DNA of 64,000 nt from Diphasiastrum complanatum. Lineage: Eukaryota > Streptophyta > Lycopodiopsida > Lycopodiales > Lycopodiaceae. The notes beneath the pieces were generated by a model that worked only from the letters and a program-made list of their open reading frames with translations, had not been told where the DNA came from and made no database searches. Positions 1 to 10,989 of this stretch are shown here, piece after piece (positions within the stretch are counted from its first letter, which is position 1; every line of letters starts with the position of its first letter). The stretch is taken from positions 30,700,557 to 30,764,556 of the forward strand of contig CM055096.1 in NCBI GenBank assembly GCA_029204225.1. Direction: 5' to 3'. The translations under genes were made by a program, and so were the position numbers.

Positions 1-720
1 GCATATTGAAATTGGCACATGTAAGACTGGGGAAACTCTCATTTACTAGATTAGTTGCGATCCAAAAAGATGAAAAGAGTCCAAAAGGAAGTATTCTAAC
101 TTGAAATGATTTTTCTATAGAGACACTGGGGAAGAAAATCTAAGCCTTATTGGCTATACCTACTATAATTTGCAAGTCACATGCTACTCTTTGTAACAAA
201 AAATGTTCCCATTACTTTCAAAGTCATGGACTCCTCTAAGAAGGAGGACATGAAGGAAATCAAATTAATTATGGTGATTATAATAGAGAAATTTTTCATG
301 AAGATTTCTTTTAGCCATGTATGATTCATTTTCATAAAACTGGGCATGCTTGATGGATCAGTTCATTTTTTTTTTAAATACTTTTTTACATTTAGTTGTT
401 GACTAGGGAATTGGTTATAAAAGTCTTAACATTTTCATCTTTTCTCACATGCTTGGACCTCTCTGCTACATAATGCTTTTCAAATATGGTTAAGTGTCTA
501 TTCTCTCATATTAGTCTAAAATTCAGGTTGCTAACTCCTAAAATGATACTTTTTCACTTGAGATTGTCTATGGAATGTAGTTATGAGTTTCACACAACCA
601 AAACTCAAAAAGTCTACAATAGTTTTTCTAATAGCCTACTCTTACTTGACAAATGTTTAAAATTTCATAAAACTCTGTTACAACTTCCATAGCCAATAAG
701 AGATTTACTTCATTCAAAAA
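1..720. other. AT-rich stretch without recognisable gene
   Basis: No domain, tRNA or LTR edge is recognisable on either strand. The only open frame of note (486-692, +, 68 codons) has no familiar motif and a composition expected by chance. A run of 17 A follows at 722-738. It may be old repeat DNA or host intergenic DNA. Confidence 0.5.
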
Positions 721-849
721 GAAAAAAAAAAAAAAAAACCTCAATCTACCTTAATCATGTCAAAACAAAAAGAAAGGAGACATAGAAGAAAGAGTAGGGG
801 AAGGTGAATTTGAGAAGATCAAGAGGGACCAAAATAAAGAGGGCATTTT

Positions 850-1022
<173 letters not shown>

Positions 1023-1074
1023 CCACCTAAAGCAAGGGTTGCAGCCATATGTTGCATCCCTCGTACATGTTGTA

Positions 1075-1735
1075 GATGTGCCCACATGCACTAAAAACAT
1101 TTGTTCAAACATCGTAGCTTTTGAAGAAAGAAGGTACAACCAAGTATATCTTGTAAAATCATCAATGAAGGTAACAAAACAAGTTGCACCACCACTACTT
1201 TTTGAGGAAGAAAAGTGAACATCCGAGTGAATTAATTCCAAAGGATGAGAAGTCTTAATAGAAGACTTTTGATATGGCTTTCTATGTGATTTTGCAATAG
1301 CACAAGCCTCACATGGCTTGATATCTTTGGGAAGTGATCTTGGTAGACCAATAGCCTTATCATTCTTGATCATAGAAAGCATAGATTTATAGTTGGGATG
1401 CCCCAACCTCCTATGCCATAACTCCTCCTTAGACATAAAAGCAATCTGAACACAAAAGTCTGCATTCTCATAAGAATTTAACTTGAAGATGCCACCATAT
1501 CTAGATCCATTAGCTAGGATCTCATCACCTTTCTTAATAAAGCAAGTATTGGCATTGAATTTCACATCACAACCACAATCAAGCAACCTTCCAACACTTG
1601 TCAAGTTCTTTGTAAGCTTAGGAACAAAAAAAACATTGGAAAGTGATAGAACTTTAGAAGAAGCAAGTTTTAATGGAATATTACCAATTCCTTCAATAGA
1701 GCATTCATGATCATTTGCTGTATAAATAGATCACA
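1075..1735 (-). pseudogene. Copia-1: pre-integrase and integrase N-terminal fragment
   Basis: Minus-strand remnant of Ty1/copia pol. Reading from 1735 downwards it shows the stretch after protease (IYTANDHEC), then the GAG-pre-integrase zinc region (LWHRRLGHPN, later CEAC), then the start of the integrase core with the first catalytic Asp in HSDVHF and the motif FIDDFTRYTWLY. Homology fails near 1085, just before the AG array, so most of integrase and all of RT are gone. The same reading appears nearly word for word on the plus strand at 61200-61830 (Copia-13), so both are one family. No intact start or end exists; this is a dead fragment. Confidence 0.9.
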
Positions 1736-1892
1736 TGAGGTGCCTTTTCATAAATGGGGAAGGCCCTTGTCCCAAAATACTATTGGCTAATATGTACACT
1801 AATCCTATCCATTCATCTTGGACCCAACTTGATCCAAAGGTCTTAAAAAAGTCCTTTGGATTTCACATGATTCATATGAGTCTCCATTTGGA

Positions 1893-3163
1893 CCCAACTC
1901 TAGATTCACCAAAATTATGTTCATCAAGAACAAGTCTGAGGCATTCAACTGTTTCAGAGAATTTAAACAGCTTGTGGAGACACAAAATGGTCAGAGGATC
2001 AAGACCCTTCGGTCTAATTCTGGGGAAGAGTACATGTCTGATGAAATGGCGGACTACCTATCTTCATGCAGCGTGCACCATCAGTTCACTACAAGATATA
2101 CTCCACAACAGAATAGATTGGCTGAAAGAAGGAATAGAACACTTTTGAATGCAGCACGATCCATGATGTCCAATGCTTACTTACCCAAGAAATTTTGGGC
2201 TGAAGCAATTTCTACAGCCTGCTATCTACAAAATTATTCCAATACAAAGGCAGTTGACTCTAAGAGTCCATTTGAAGCCTATTACGGTTACAAACCAAGT
2301 CTGAAACACCTTCGTGTGTTTGGATGACACTACTATGCATAAATACCGTCTGATCTAAGTAAAAAACTAGACCTAGTCAGCTACAAGAATATTTTCATTG
2401 GTTACTCAACATCACATAAAGAGTATCACATCTATGATGTTGAAACTGGTCAGATATCAGTCAGCCATGATATTGTCTTCCTTGAAGACAAGTTCTATGA
2501 TTATAAGCAAATGCAACAAATGCAAGAGTTTTTTCCAACAACTCCATTCACCATCGATAGGCCTAGACCTATGATTGTTCAACCACAACCTGAAAACATC
2601 CCTATCATACACCCAGGAGATTTATCTACTCAAAAACCTGCAACTCGAAGATCTACTCGACAACGACAACAACCTAATCGATTCATCCCTCAAGTGTTTA
2701 TCAGTCGTGATGAACCTGCCTCTGTTGCAGAAGCATTGTCAATGCCAGACTCAGACAAATGGAAAGCTACTATGGATGTTGAGTACAACTCATTGATGAA
2801 GAACAAGACTTGGAGTCTTGTTGATCATCTTGAAGGTACAAAACTGATTGACACTAAATGGATCTTCAAATTGACGCTCAAGCCAGATGGATCAATATCC
2901 AAATGGAAAGCTCAACTGGTGGTTAAAGGATATGAGCAAGTATACGGGATATATTACACTAACTCTTTCAGTCCAATGGTAAAGCATCAATCTATTTGCA
3001 CTTGTTGGCTATAGCTGCTATAGAGGATCTGGACATTCATCATATGGACATCCAAACATCATTTCTTAATGGAGACATTCAAGAAGACATTTATATCTAT
3101 CAACCAGAAGGTTACGTCCTTCAAGGCCAGGAGCATATGGTATGTAAATTGCACAAACGATAA
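1893..3163 (+). pseudogene. Copia-2: integrase to RT fragment
   Basis: Plus-strand Ty1/copia pol remnant. It opens inside integrase (SRFTKIMFIKNKSEAF), contains the end of the core (YTPQQNRLAERRNRTL) and the conserved LRVFG, where a TGA stop interrupts at about 2326. A TAA follows at about 2340. The frame then reads on through the integrase-RT linker into the start of RVT_2 (NKTWSLVD, DTKWIFK, PDGSISKWKAQLV). The RT stops at about 3163, before YVDD. The second catalytic Asp of integrase is replaced (LRSNSGEEY instead of LRSDNGGEY). Closest relative in the window is Copia-7. Both ends are truncated. Confidence 0.9.
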
Positions 3164-3219
3164 TGATTCTTGGGAATAGGAAGGAAGCTTAAGGAAAAAC
3201 TTCCCTAGTTTTAAGTTTC

Positions 3220-3600
3220 GAGGACAGAACTTGAATAAGGGGGGAAGACTGTCATGCCCACGATTGGTCTTGGGTAGAGTGTTCACGCTAGAGGTCAGTA
3301 GACCACACAACCCGTAAGTTATTTATGATTATAAGGAGTTTGGGGCCCTTATGTGCACATGGTCACAAATAATGGTTGTAGGCCTAAACTCATGGTAGTG
3401 GATTTATATGGGTCTATCAGTGAGTCATTGAGGAACTGGATGACATGGCCCAGATAGGCTGCATGCTAAATTCTCACATGTGGGATGCCCTACACATGTA
3501 TTTTTGATCTCCTAAGCCCAATAATACCATAAAGATCAGACTAGCATTGGTTGTCAATAGGAAAGCTGATCATACAAGAAATATTATTGTGTTACAAACA
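3220..3600 (+). repeat. Ty3/gypsy-type PPT and start of an LTR
   Basis: At 3222-3249 the sequence has the form usual at the 3' end of plant chromoviral gypsy elements: a cgagga motif, then a purine tract (aaggggggaaga), directly followed by TGTCATGCCC at 3250, a plausible LTR start. No gypsy gene precedes it; upstream is decayed Copia-2. So this is probably a truncated LTR or relic, and its right end cannot be located. The fit is by sequence pattern only, without a second LTR copy in the window. Confidence 0.45.
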
Positions 3601-3757
3601 AGATCTGTCAACAGAATGAGAAAGAAACGACACATCTGAACTTGAGCCAGCCATTCATCCCAATCTCAGTCACCTCTTTAATGAAGGACAACCAGCAGAG
3701 ACAAATCTGATGACACAAGATCAAACAGGGCCAACATTGCCTGTAGCTTCTACATCA

Positions 3758-3919
3758 AAGATGGATCCAAGTGCCGATGTAGAGCTCAAGGAGCTCAACT
3801 TGGGCACTAGCACTCTCCCCCAACTCTCCCCACTCTTAAAGATGGATCCAAGTGTTGATGCAGAGCTCAAGGAGCTCAACCTAGGCGCTAGCATTCTCTC
3901 CCAACTCTCCAACAAGAAC
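3758..3919 (+). repeat. Two-copy 81-bp in-frame tandem repeat
   Basis: Two adjacent 81-bp units, each starting at AAGATGGATCC, are nearly identical. The period is exactly 27 codons and both read through in one plus-strand frame (3710-3937, 75 codons) with the repeated peptide core MDPS..(A/V)ELKELNLG. No known family is recognised. It may be a fragment of a variable linker of a retroelement polyprotein or of a host gene. Confidence 0.75.
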
Positions 3920-4036
3920 CTGAGCCGTTTCTTTTAAAGAATTCCCTTATGCGCAAAAAATCAACATCATCTACAGTCCCTCTTTTGACAGAGGCACCAA
4001 GTGAAATGTAATCACAATGCATTACCTCGGCCTCGG

Positions 4037-4094
4037 GTGTTGCCATCTCCTTCCAGAAGACACTTGGCATGGAGCACAAAGGGACATGATGAAC
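4037..4094. repeat. Left copy of 57-bp flank duplication around Copia-3
   Basis: This segment (gtgttgccatctcc ... gggacatgatgaac) recurs at 10174-10230 on the other side of Copia-3 with a few substitutions. It abuts the truncated left LTR here and the intact right LTR end there. A retroviral-type integrase leaves about 5 bp, so this is not an ordinary target site duplication. Confidence 0.85.
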
Positions 4095-4715
4095 ACACCC
4101 TACAAGACTTTCTTGAGGTGTTGTGATTGCACAAGATTGATCATAGAACAATATACTAGAAAAATCTATGGCAAGAGCACAATGGCATAGATCTGATGAA
4201 AAAAAATCTAACTTCTCACTATGAGAATTGAATGTCAGAAATAAATCTAAGTGCTCAGTATGGAAAAAATAGGTTGCTCTCGAGTAGAGAGAGAAAATCA
4301 ATGAAAGAGAACTCAGGTAGAGAGAGAATGAGTCCAAATTACCAAAATCTCATTATTCACAATATGGCAAAACATGCCAAGATTTCTCTACATGAGAGAG
4401 ACTCGAATTCCTACAGTGGAGTTGCATGGAAAGTCCACTTAACTAAACTAATTCACCTACCAGAGATCCACATGTGTAACTGCATGCATGGATGTTGCAT
4501 GCATGTGGCTTGCATGCATACAGTATGACATTGCATGCTATCTAAACTTCTACATGTCATCAAAATTGAATCTACCTAACTCAAATCCAACCTATACTAG
4601 AAGGGTATGTGCTCAATTCACATACCTTTTATGTACAACATGAAATACAATGGAAATAACCATGGACATGGCCCCAAACTTGAGATCGGAAGATAATATT
4701 TTATTAATCTTCACA
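4095..4715 (-). repeat. Copia-3 3' LTR (left, truncated)
   Basis: Matches 9474-10173 over its whole length, apart from an ~80-bp block present only in the right copy near 9890-9970. It ends at CTTCACA next to the PPT, so the element-sense LTR begins TGTGAAGATT. The first ~30 bp of the plus-strand left edge, present in the right LTR, are missing. Confidence 0.9.
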
Positions 4716-4725
4716 CTCCTCCTTA
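4716..4725 (-). other. Copia-3 polypurine tract
   Basis: On the minus strand this reads TAAGGAGGAG immediately before the 3' LTR start TGTGAAG. That is the expected position and composition of the plus-strand primer for reverse transcription. Confidence 0.85.
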
Positions 4726-4729
4726 AAAT

Positions 4730-6155
4730 TTATGTTCCTACCAACATGTACTTCGAAATTAGGCCAATGTTAGACCTCATCTTGATAAAGACATTCTTGA
4801 GTAGTGGCTTGGTGAGAAGATCTGCAACACAATTTGTAGTATCAACATGCTCCAGTGAGATCTCTCTCCCAATGACTTTTTCTCTTACAAAATGATGAGC
4901 TACTTTGATGTGTTTGCTCCTTGCATGGAAAATTGAATTATTTGCAAGAGCCTGAGCAGAAATGTTGTCATTCTTGATAATTGGAAAATCTTCATTTGCA
5001 TAACAGTTTAGCTCCAAAAGTAGCCTTTTGATCCATAAAACCTCCTTTGTTGTGTCTCTAAGAGATTTATACTCAACTTCACAGGATGATAAGGAAATAG
5101 TTGCTTGCTTCTTTGATAGCCAAGAAACCAAGTTCTCTCCAAGAAAAATAGTGTAAGCACTTGTGGATTTTCTATCCAACCTGTCTCCTGCAAAATTTGA
5201 ATCTGAAAAAAAGCAATCAAAGTCAGATCTTCTCCCTTGTAGAATAATCCATAATCTAAGGTAGAAGATATATACCTCAAGATTCTTCTAGCCAACTTCT
5301 AGTGATATAACTTTGGATCCTGCATGTGTTGACTTAGCTTATGAACACAAAAGCTTAGATCAGGTCTAGTCACTGTTAACCATAAAGTGAGCCAATAAGA
5401 CTCCTATAAAGAGTGATGTCCACAAAGGATTTTTCATCATCTTTCATAGGAACTTTTACAGTGTGCTCCATAGGTGTATCTATGCCTTTACAATTTTCCA
5501 TCTGGAATTTCTTAAGCATGGAAAGTGCATATCTTCTTTGGCTTATAAATGTTTGACCTTTCCAAAAATCTATTTCAAGGCCTAGAATATAGTGAAGAAC
5601 TCCTAAGTCCTGCATCTTGAATTCACTACCAAGTGCATGCTTAGTTTTTTCAACTAGATTCTCATTATTTTCACAAAGAATGATATCATCTACATAGATG
5701 AGAAGAATAATTAAAAAGTTATCTATAAACTTATAATACAGAGAAGGGTCATATTTACTTAGACAAAATCCGAGTGATATGAGATAGGAGTTGAGCCTTG
5801 CATACCAAGGCCTTGGTGCTTGTTTCAGTCCATAGAGACTTTTGAACAAAAGACAAACTTTTGATTCATCACCTTCTTTCACAAAACCCGGAGGTTGCTC
5901 CATGTAAATCTCCTCCTCAAGGTAACCATTGAGAAATGCATTAGAAACATCAAGCTGGAACATACTCCAATTGCGAAAACATGCAAGAGATATGAGTATT
6001 TGAATTGTTACCATCTTTGCAACTGGTGAAAAGGTGTCTTCATAGTCAAGACCTTTGATTTGTGAGTAGCCTTTGGCACAAAGTCTTTCTTTATACTTGT
6101 TGATAGATCCATCATGATTATACTTGATTCTAAAAATCCACTTACATCCAATCAC
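4730..6155 (-). pseudogene. Copia-3 RT and RNase H
   Basis: RVT_2-type reverse transcriptase followed by copia RNase H, which copy element RNA into DNA inside the particle. RT (6155-5376) shows IGCKWIFR, the DVSNAFLNG block, SLYGLKQAPR and the catalytic YVDDIIL. A frameshift near 5380 breaks it before the TRPD motif. RNase H (about 5295-4730) shows DRKSTSAY, SLSSCEVEY, HIKVAHHFVREKV and a C-terminus ending just before the PPT. Key residues look largely present, so the damage is mainly frame disruption. The 6155 end overlaps the integrase frame at 6142, where the linker is disturbed. Confidence 0.93.
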
Positions 6156-7149
6156 ATGTATTATTTGACATCAAGGCTTCAAACTCTTGGATCATTGCTT
6201 GAACCCACATTTTGGATTGAAGAGCTTCTTGGACATCTTTAGGATCTTCATCTGATATGAAGAGAGCATGATAGGAAGTTTCACCTTCCACTTGCCTTCC
6301 TTCTTCATCATATGTGAGCCTCCTTGGCTCAGATCTTGCTCTTGTAGATTTTCTTGGTGTGGTAGCTTGAATTTTCTCCTTCTCAAGCCTCGGCCTCACC
6401 ACCTCTTGAACAACATCAAGATTAATCATTGATCTTGCATGAGACTCCTTGATCTCTGCATCATCCAAGTTAAACTTCTGATCTTCATGGAAGATCACAT
6501 CTCTACTAACAACATTTTTGTCAGTAGAAGGCATATATACTTTGTATGCTTTTTTAGTGGATGCATATCCTACAAAAATTCCTTTAATTGCACTAGGATC
6601 TTCCTTCTTCCTATTTTCTAGAGGCACATGCACAAAGCATACACAACCAAAAATCCTAAGATGATCTACCTTAGGCTTTTTCTTATACAACATCTCAAAT
6701 GGTATTATTCCTGCTATTGCAAGATTAGGAAGCCTATTAAAAAAAAAGTTTGCACATGCAACTACCTCTCTCCAATACTCTTTAGGCAAAGAATCTTCTA
6801 GCCTAATGGCTTTTGCACATTCACACAAAGTTCTAATTTTTCTCTCAACAACTCCATTTTGCTGAGGAGTATATGAACAAAAAAACTCTCTTTGAATGCC
6901 CTCTCTCTCACAGAAGTCTTTAAACTTATTGGAAGTGTATTCTCCTCCACTATCACTTCTCAAAGCTTTCAACTTGAAAGAAAACTGCTTTTTTACATAA
7001 GCTTTGAAAGTAAGAAAAACATCATAGACCATGGCTTTTGAAGACAACATATAGATCCAAGAATATCTTGTATAATTATCTACAAAGAAAACAAAGCAAT
7101 TTGCTCCTCCTTTGCTCTTAGTTGATGAGAAATAAACATCAGAGTTCAA
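6142..7149 (-). CDS. Copia-3 integrase core and C-terminal region
   Basis: Long open frame of 335 codons covering the integrase catalytic core and its extension. The DDE triad can be read: Asp in NSDVYF near the start, Asp in LRSDSGGEY, and Glu in QQNGVVERK. Conserved IFGCVCFVHVP, KGIFVGYAS and SRDVIFHED follow, then a Lys/Arg-rich linker towards RT. It would join element cDNA to host DNA. The first Met is not a natural start: the protein would be cut from a Gag-Pol polyprotein. A frame break separates it from the pre-integrase part at 7139-7150. Copia-15 carries a parallel copy. Confidence 0.92.
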   Translation of the reverse strand: MNSDVYFSSTKSKGGANCFVFFVDNYTRYSWIYMLSSKAMVYDVFLTFKAYVKKQFSFKLKALRSDSGGEYTSNKFKDFCEREGIQREFFCSYTPQQNGVVERKIRTLCECAKAIRLEDSLPKEYWREVVACANFFFNRLPNLAIAGIIPFEMLYKKKPKVDHLRIFGCVCFVHVPLENRKKEDPSAIKGIFVGYASTKKAYKVYMPSTDKNVVSRDVIFHEDQKFNLDDAEIKESHARSMINLDVVQEVVRPRLEKEKIQATTPRKSTRARSEPRRLTYDEEGRQVEGETSYHALFISDEDPKDVQEALQSKMWVQAMIQEFEALMSNNTCDWM

Positions 7150-7612
7150 ATAGTTGCTTTGTTATGATGCTTGATCTAGGAAAAGGGCTTTTGTGTGATT
7201 TTGCCAACACACAAGCTTCACAAGGTAGAAGCTCCTTTGATAGTGTCTTTGGTAGTCCAACAACTTTTCCTTCCTTGACCATAGATTGCATGGCTTTGAA
7301 ATTGGGATGACCCAATCTCTTGTGCCACAAATCCTCCTGAAGAACCTTGGTCTCATAAGCAATATCTGAAATGTTAGCACTCTCCCTAGAATATAGTTTG
7401 TACAACTTACCAATTCTAGGTCCTCTAGCAATAACTTCATTTTCTTTTGAGATTATATTTTTGTCAACTTGAAACTTGACATCCAATCCACTATCAAACA
7501 GCTGTCCTACACTAATGAGATTCTTGGTTAATCTAGGTACATACAGTACATCATGTAAGCAAAAAGATTTTCATGATGATGCATGCAGTGGAATACTACC
7601 TATTCTTTCAAT
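7139..7612 (-). pseudogene. Copia-3 GAG-pre-integrase zinc domain
   Basis: The frame 7486-7139 shows the HHCC-type N-terminal integrase module: LWHKRLGHPNFK, then CEACVLAKSH, preceded by the conserved run linking it to protease (7500-7612). It normally binds zinc and helps integrase multimerise. The polyprotein frame is interrupted between 7613 and 7486 and again at the integrase core, so it cannot be made as one piece from this copy. Confidence 0.9.
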
Positions 7613-8150
7613 TCAGCACTCTACATCATTAGCAGTATAAATTGATCTTTTTGCACCTAGATATCGCATGAGACTAGTGAAAGAGTTCTTAGAACTAGAC
7701 ATATGGGAACTAGCCCCACTATCTATCCACCAGACTTCTTCATTCTTAAAAGGAAAAGATGAAAAAGTAGACATTATTAATGAATCCTCTCTTTCACTCT
7801 CAACACCCTCACATGCATCCCCATTAGTAAGGTTAGCTTGCTTAGATTGGTTCTTCTTCTTGAAACAGTTTGATGCATAGTGTCCTTTCTTGCCATAGAA
7901 AAAACACTTGATCTTTGACAGCTTCTTCTTGCCACTGGATGTTGCAGCTTGTGAGGACTGATCCTCACCACCTTCCTTGGCTTTGTCCTTCTTGAAGTGT
8001 TGTTGTCCTTTGCCCTTGCCTCTTGACTTGTCTCTGATGAAGGGTGCTTTGTCATATCCACCATCTTTCAATGAAAGTCTGTTGATCCTTAGCATCTTGT
8101 TCTCTTGTCTACTTTCTTCAGCAATGAGAACACCTTGCAGTGTCTCAAGG
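7613..8150 (-). pseudogene. Copia-3 nucleocapsid zinc knuckle and protease
   Basis: Open frame of 160 codons (8095-7613): a basic Lys/Gly-rich stretch, a CCHC zinc knuckle, then the aspartic protease active-site motif in WWIDSGASSHM. The knuckle reads CFFYGKKGHYASNC, so its second Cys is Tyr and RNA-packaging function should be impaired. Protease would process Gag-Pol. The frame connects upstream to gag only through a frameshift near 8150. The end at 7613 is a stop inside the post-protease region. Confidence 0.9.
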
Positions 8151-8670
8151 ATGGAAGATCCTCCCTAATAGCATAAGTCTGCACAATATTGTCATACTCA
8201 TCTCTAAGTCCATTAAGGACTACGTGAACAAGTTCAGTGTTCTTAAGAGCATCACCAATACTAGCTAACTCTTGATGAAGATCCTTAACTCTCATGACAT
8301 ATGATGAAGCACTCTCATCTACTCTCTGATAACTTAGAAATATTTGGTTTCTAAGTGTAAGCAATCTAGAAGTATTCTTGATTTCATAGATTGTTTTTAT
8401 GGTATCCCAAGCTTCCTTGGCAGTGGTGCATGTACTGATCTCTCTTAACACTTCATTAGTTACATTCATTTTTATGAAATGAAAGGCAATTCTGGTTCTT
8501 TTGTGAAATGCTGCAGCTTCATTAGGTGCAGCAGGTTCTTCTTCAGCTCCACTCCCAATGTCCATTACATCTTGTAGAATCAATAATGATTCCATTCTGA
8601 TCTTCCACATTGCATAATTGGAAGATGTTAATCTCTCACTGTGCTCTTAGAGTGAACCAAATGAAGACAT
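8089..8670 (-). pseudogene. Copia-3 gag capsid region
   Basis: Copia gag of the UBN2 type, which forms the virus-like particle. A likely natural start ATG lies at 8670 (MSSFGSL), with an in-frame TAA at 8647-8649. The rest reads on through SSNYAMWKIRMESL, the KEAWDTIKTIYE block and LNGLRDEYD. A frameshift near 8150 diverts the last residues away from the zinc-knuckle frame. Start choice rests on alignment with the gag start of Copia-5 at 22764 (MGSVG). Confidence 0.88.
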
Positions 8671-9431
8671 CTTCTCTATGAGAAATTCTAGTAATGACAA
8701 AAAATGGAGTTGAAAGATTGTTGCTTGCTATTTGAATCTAGGATCTAACACTGATGTTGATCCAATCTATGAAATCTAGCAGCAGATGTGAGAGCAAATT
8801 CTTAACACAGAAAATCAATCTATCTCGAATTTGGATCTTGCTTCAGTCACAGAAAGAAGCACATGCAAGTAAGAAGTCTATCTCTCCCACGAGTTTCAAA
8901 GAACTGAAAAACTCTCTAGGAACTTACTTTCAGCTCAAACACATTAATTTGTGTGAAATGAAAAGTCTAAGACCTCAAAACACTCACTTCTATCCAGTTC
9001 TACTTGATTGACAGTGAAAATTGATGAAAATGGTGAAAAGAACTGATGTGTGCTCACTTTGGCATATCCCACGAGTTGAGTACTCTCTCAAACTTTTTGA
9101 TTGCCTAAAACTCTTCTAAAAATAGCTCAAATTGATCTAGAAACATGAGCAACACATTCTACTCTTCGATACCTATCCAACAAGCTATAGAACATCAAAT
9201 TTGGATCAATTCTTGAGAAGTAGCACTCAATTAATGAGGGCTGGTTTCACACGTGTGAGCTCTCTGTCCATACAGGGCTCTGCTGGAGCAGATCAGGCTC
9301 ATTTTGATCCACTTATGATCCACAGATAGCTTGTCTCTCAACGAGCTTGAATCTCTCTCCCAAATCCGAGTTTCTACAAGCAAAAGCACTGATGATCTGA
9401 TCTATACACCCTCACCTCTTCAAAGCATGAA
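8671..9431 (-). other. Copia-3 untranslated leader
   Basis: Non-coding leader between gag start and PBS on the minus strand. It contains a perfect 12-bp palindrome TCACACGTGTGA at 9247-9258, related to motifs in other copia LTRs and leaders of this window. Nothing else is recognised. Confidence 0.7.
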
Positions 9432-9443
9432 GCTCTGATACCA
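9432..9443 (-). other. Copia-3 primer-binding site (tRNA-iMet)
   Basis: The minus strand reads TGGTATCAGAGC directly after the 5' LTR. This is complementary to the 3' end of plant initiator tRNA-Met, the usual copia minus-strand primer. It fixes element orientation. Confidence 0.95.
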
Positions 9444-10173
9444 TGCGAAGTTTTTAGCACGTGTGAACTTCACCACACACCCTACATGATCTTACTGAGG
9501 TGTTGTGATTGCACAAGATTGATCAGAGAACAGTATACTAGAAAAATCTATGGCAAGAGCACAATGGCATACATCTGATGAAAAAATCTAATTTCTCACT
9601 ATGAGAATTGAATGTCAGAAATAATTCTAAGTGCTCAGTATGGGAAAAATAGGCTGCTCTCGGGTAAAGAGAGAAAATCAATGAAAGAGAACTTGGGTAG
9701 AGAGAGAATGAGTCCAAATTACCAAAATCTCATTATTCACAATATGGCAAAACATGCCAAGATTTCCCTACATGAGAGAGACTCAAATTCCCACAGTTGA
9801 GTTCCATGGAAAGTCCACTTAATAGAACTAATTCACCTACCAGAGATCCACATGTGTAACTGCATGCATGGATGTTGCATGTACTGCATGTCAACTCATA
9901 AAATTGCCTAGACATGTGTAGATCACAGAAACCACTTTGCATGTTGCATGCACTAATTGCATGCGGCTTGCATGCATACAATATGACATCGCATGCTATC
10001 TAAACTTCTGCATGTCATCAAAATTGAATCTACCTAACTCAAATCCGACCTATACTAGAAGGTTATGTGCTCAATTCACATACCTTTTATGTACAACATG
10101 AAATACAATGGAAATAACCATGGACATGGCCCCAAACTCGAGATAGGAAGATAATATTTTAATAATCTTCACA
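9444..10173 (-). repeat. Copia-3 5' LTR (right, complete)
   Basis: 730 bp bounded by TG (9444) next to the PBS and CA (10173). It is the partner of 4095-4715. It carries a CACGTG box at 9458-9463 and a cluster of gcatgc/tgcatg repeats at 9859-9975, partly absent from the left copy. The LTR holds promoter and polyadenylation functions in this class. Confidence 0.92.
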
Positions 10174-10230
10174 GTGTTGCCATCCCCTTCCAAAGACACT
10201 TGTCACGGAGCACAAAGGGACATGATGAAC
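10174..10230. repeat. Right copy of 57-bp flank duplication
   Basis: Partner of 4037-4094, starting exactly at the outer end of the Copia-3 5' LTR. See that entry. Confidence 0.85.
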
Positions 10231-10571
10231 ATCGATAAAATGTTTTTTTGTTTTCGATCCCTTTATAGACATGATGGGCAAATAATCTGTAGAAAAGCTC
10301 GCTTCCTCCATTGAGAAAGTTAACATAAAAAATAGAAAACATTGAGGTCAAGATTTCGAAAATATCTTTTGAAATAGACTCCTCTCTTGTATATTGAGAA
10401 AAAAAATGCATGTCAATCGTTATAGAATATTAAATCCATGTTTTTATCCAATGTGCATAATATCGGACCTTTACACATAGCAGACTTGACCACTCTACGC
10501 TTTTTAGGCCTCCCCAACGGTGCAGTGCCATTTTCCTTTGCCGCCAAAGCCTCTATTGCTTCATGTTTCAA

Positions 10572-10915
10572 CTACATTATCCTGGTGATCAGAGCTTGAC
10601 TGAACACTGCACCTCTTCTATGGTGTGCGTATAGTTCAGTTTCTTCTTCAACATAGTCACCCTTAGCCATAAACAATTTTTCTGCTCCCGCTCTATAATT
10701 TGTACTTTGCCCTTCAACATGTACTCGTAATACATGCTTGCCTTGCCATTGAATGTCAACCATGCTTTTGTAATTGGAGGCAGACTTTTCAACAAATCCA
10801 ATGCATTCAATTTTCTTAAATATCTGCATAACATTTTCATTTCATTAGAAGAACCACTAATAGCATTGGAATTAATCAATTGAATGCAACAAATACCATC
10901 ACCTGAACACAAGCC
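10572..10915 (-). other. Unassigned minus-strand open frames
   Basis: Two overlapping minus-strand frames (10912-10589, 107 codons; 10829-10572, 85 codons) lie upstream, in the same sense, of the Gypsy-1 scrap. The longer contains a run of ordinary-looking composition (EMKMLCRYLRKLNALDLL; LPPITKAWLTFNGK). I recognise no family. It could be a decayed host exon or a retroelement gag piece. Low confidence that it is coding. Confidence 0.25.
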
Positions 10916-10989
10916 ATCTCAAAGCCTTATCCATATCAACTTGGGTCAACCTGTTCGATTGCACGACTGCCATGTCTTTCACTTTGTCG

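Larger units (their letters stand above)
4095..10173 (-). mobile_element. Copia-3: near-complete Ty1/copia element, inactive
   Basis: Minus-strand element with 5' LTR (9444-10173), PBS (9432-9443), gag, zinc knuckle, protease, integrase, RT, RNase H, PPT (4716-4725) and 3' LTR (4095-4715). The order GAG-PR-INT-RT-RH identifies Ty1/copia. Reading frames are broken by at least one stop near the gag start and frameshifts near 8150 and 5380. The left LTR lacks its outermost ~30 bp and is joined to a 57-bp segment also present on the right flank. A second member of the same family enters at 63195 (Copia-15). Confidence 0.93.

Noticed and set aside
9432-9443. gctctgatacca blocks as remnants of tRNA genes
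   Set aside because: They lie at LTR inner borders and match only the tRNA 3' end; no clover-leaf sequence surrounds them. They are primer-binding sites.
4095-10173. Copia-3 as an intact, autonomous element
   Set aside because: Stop at 8647-8649, frameshifts near 8150 and 5380, a zinc knuckle Cys replaced by Tyr, and a truncated LTR.
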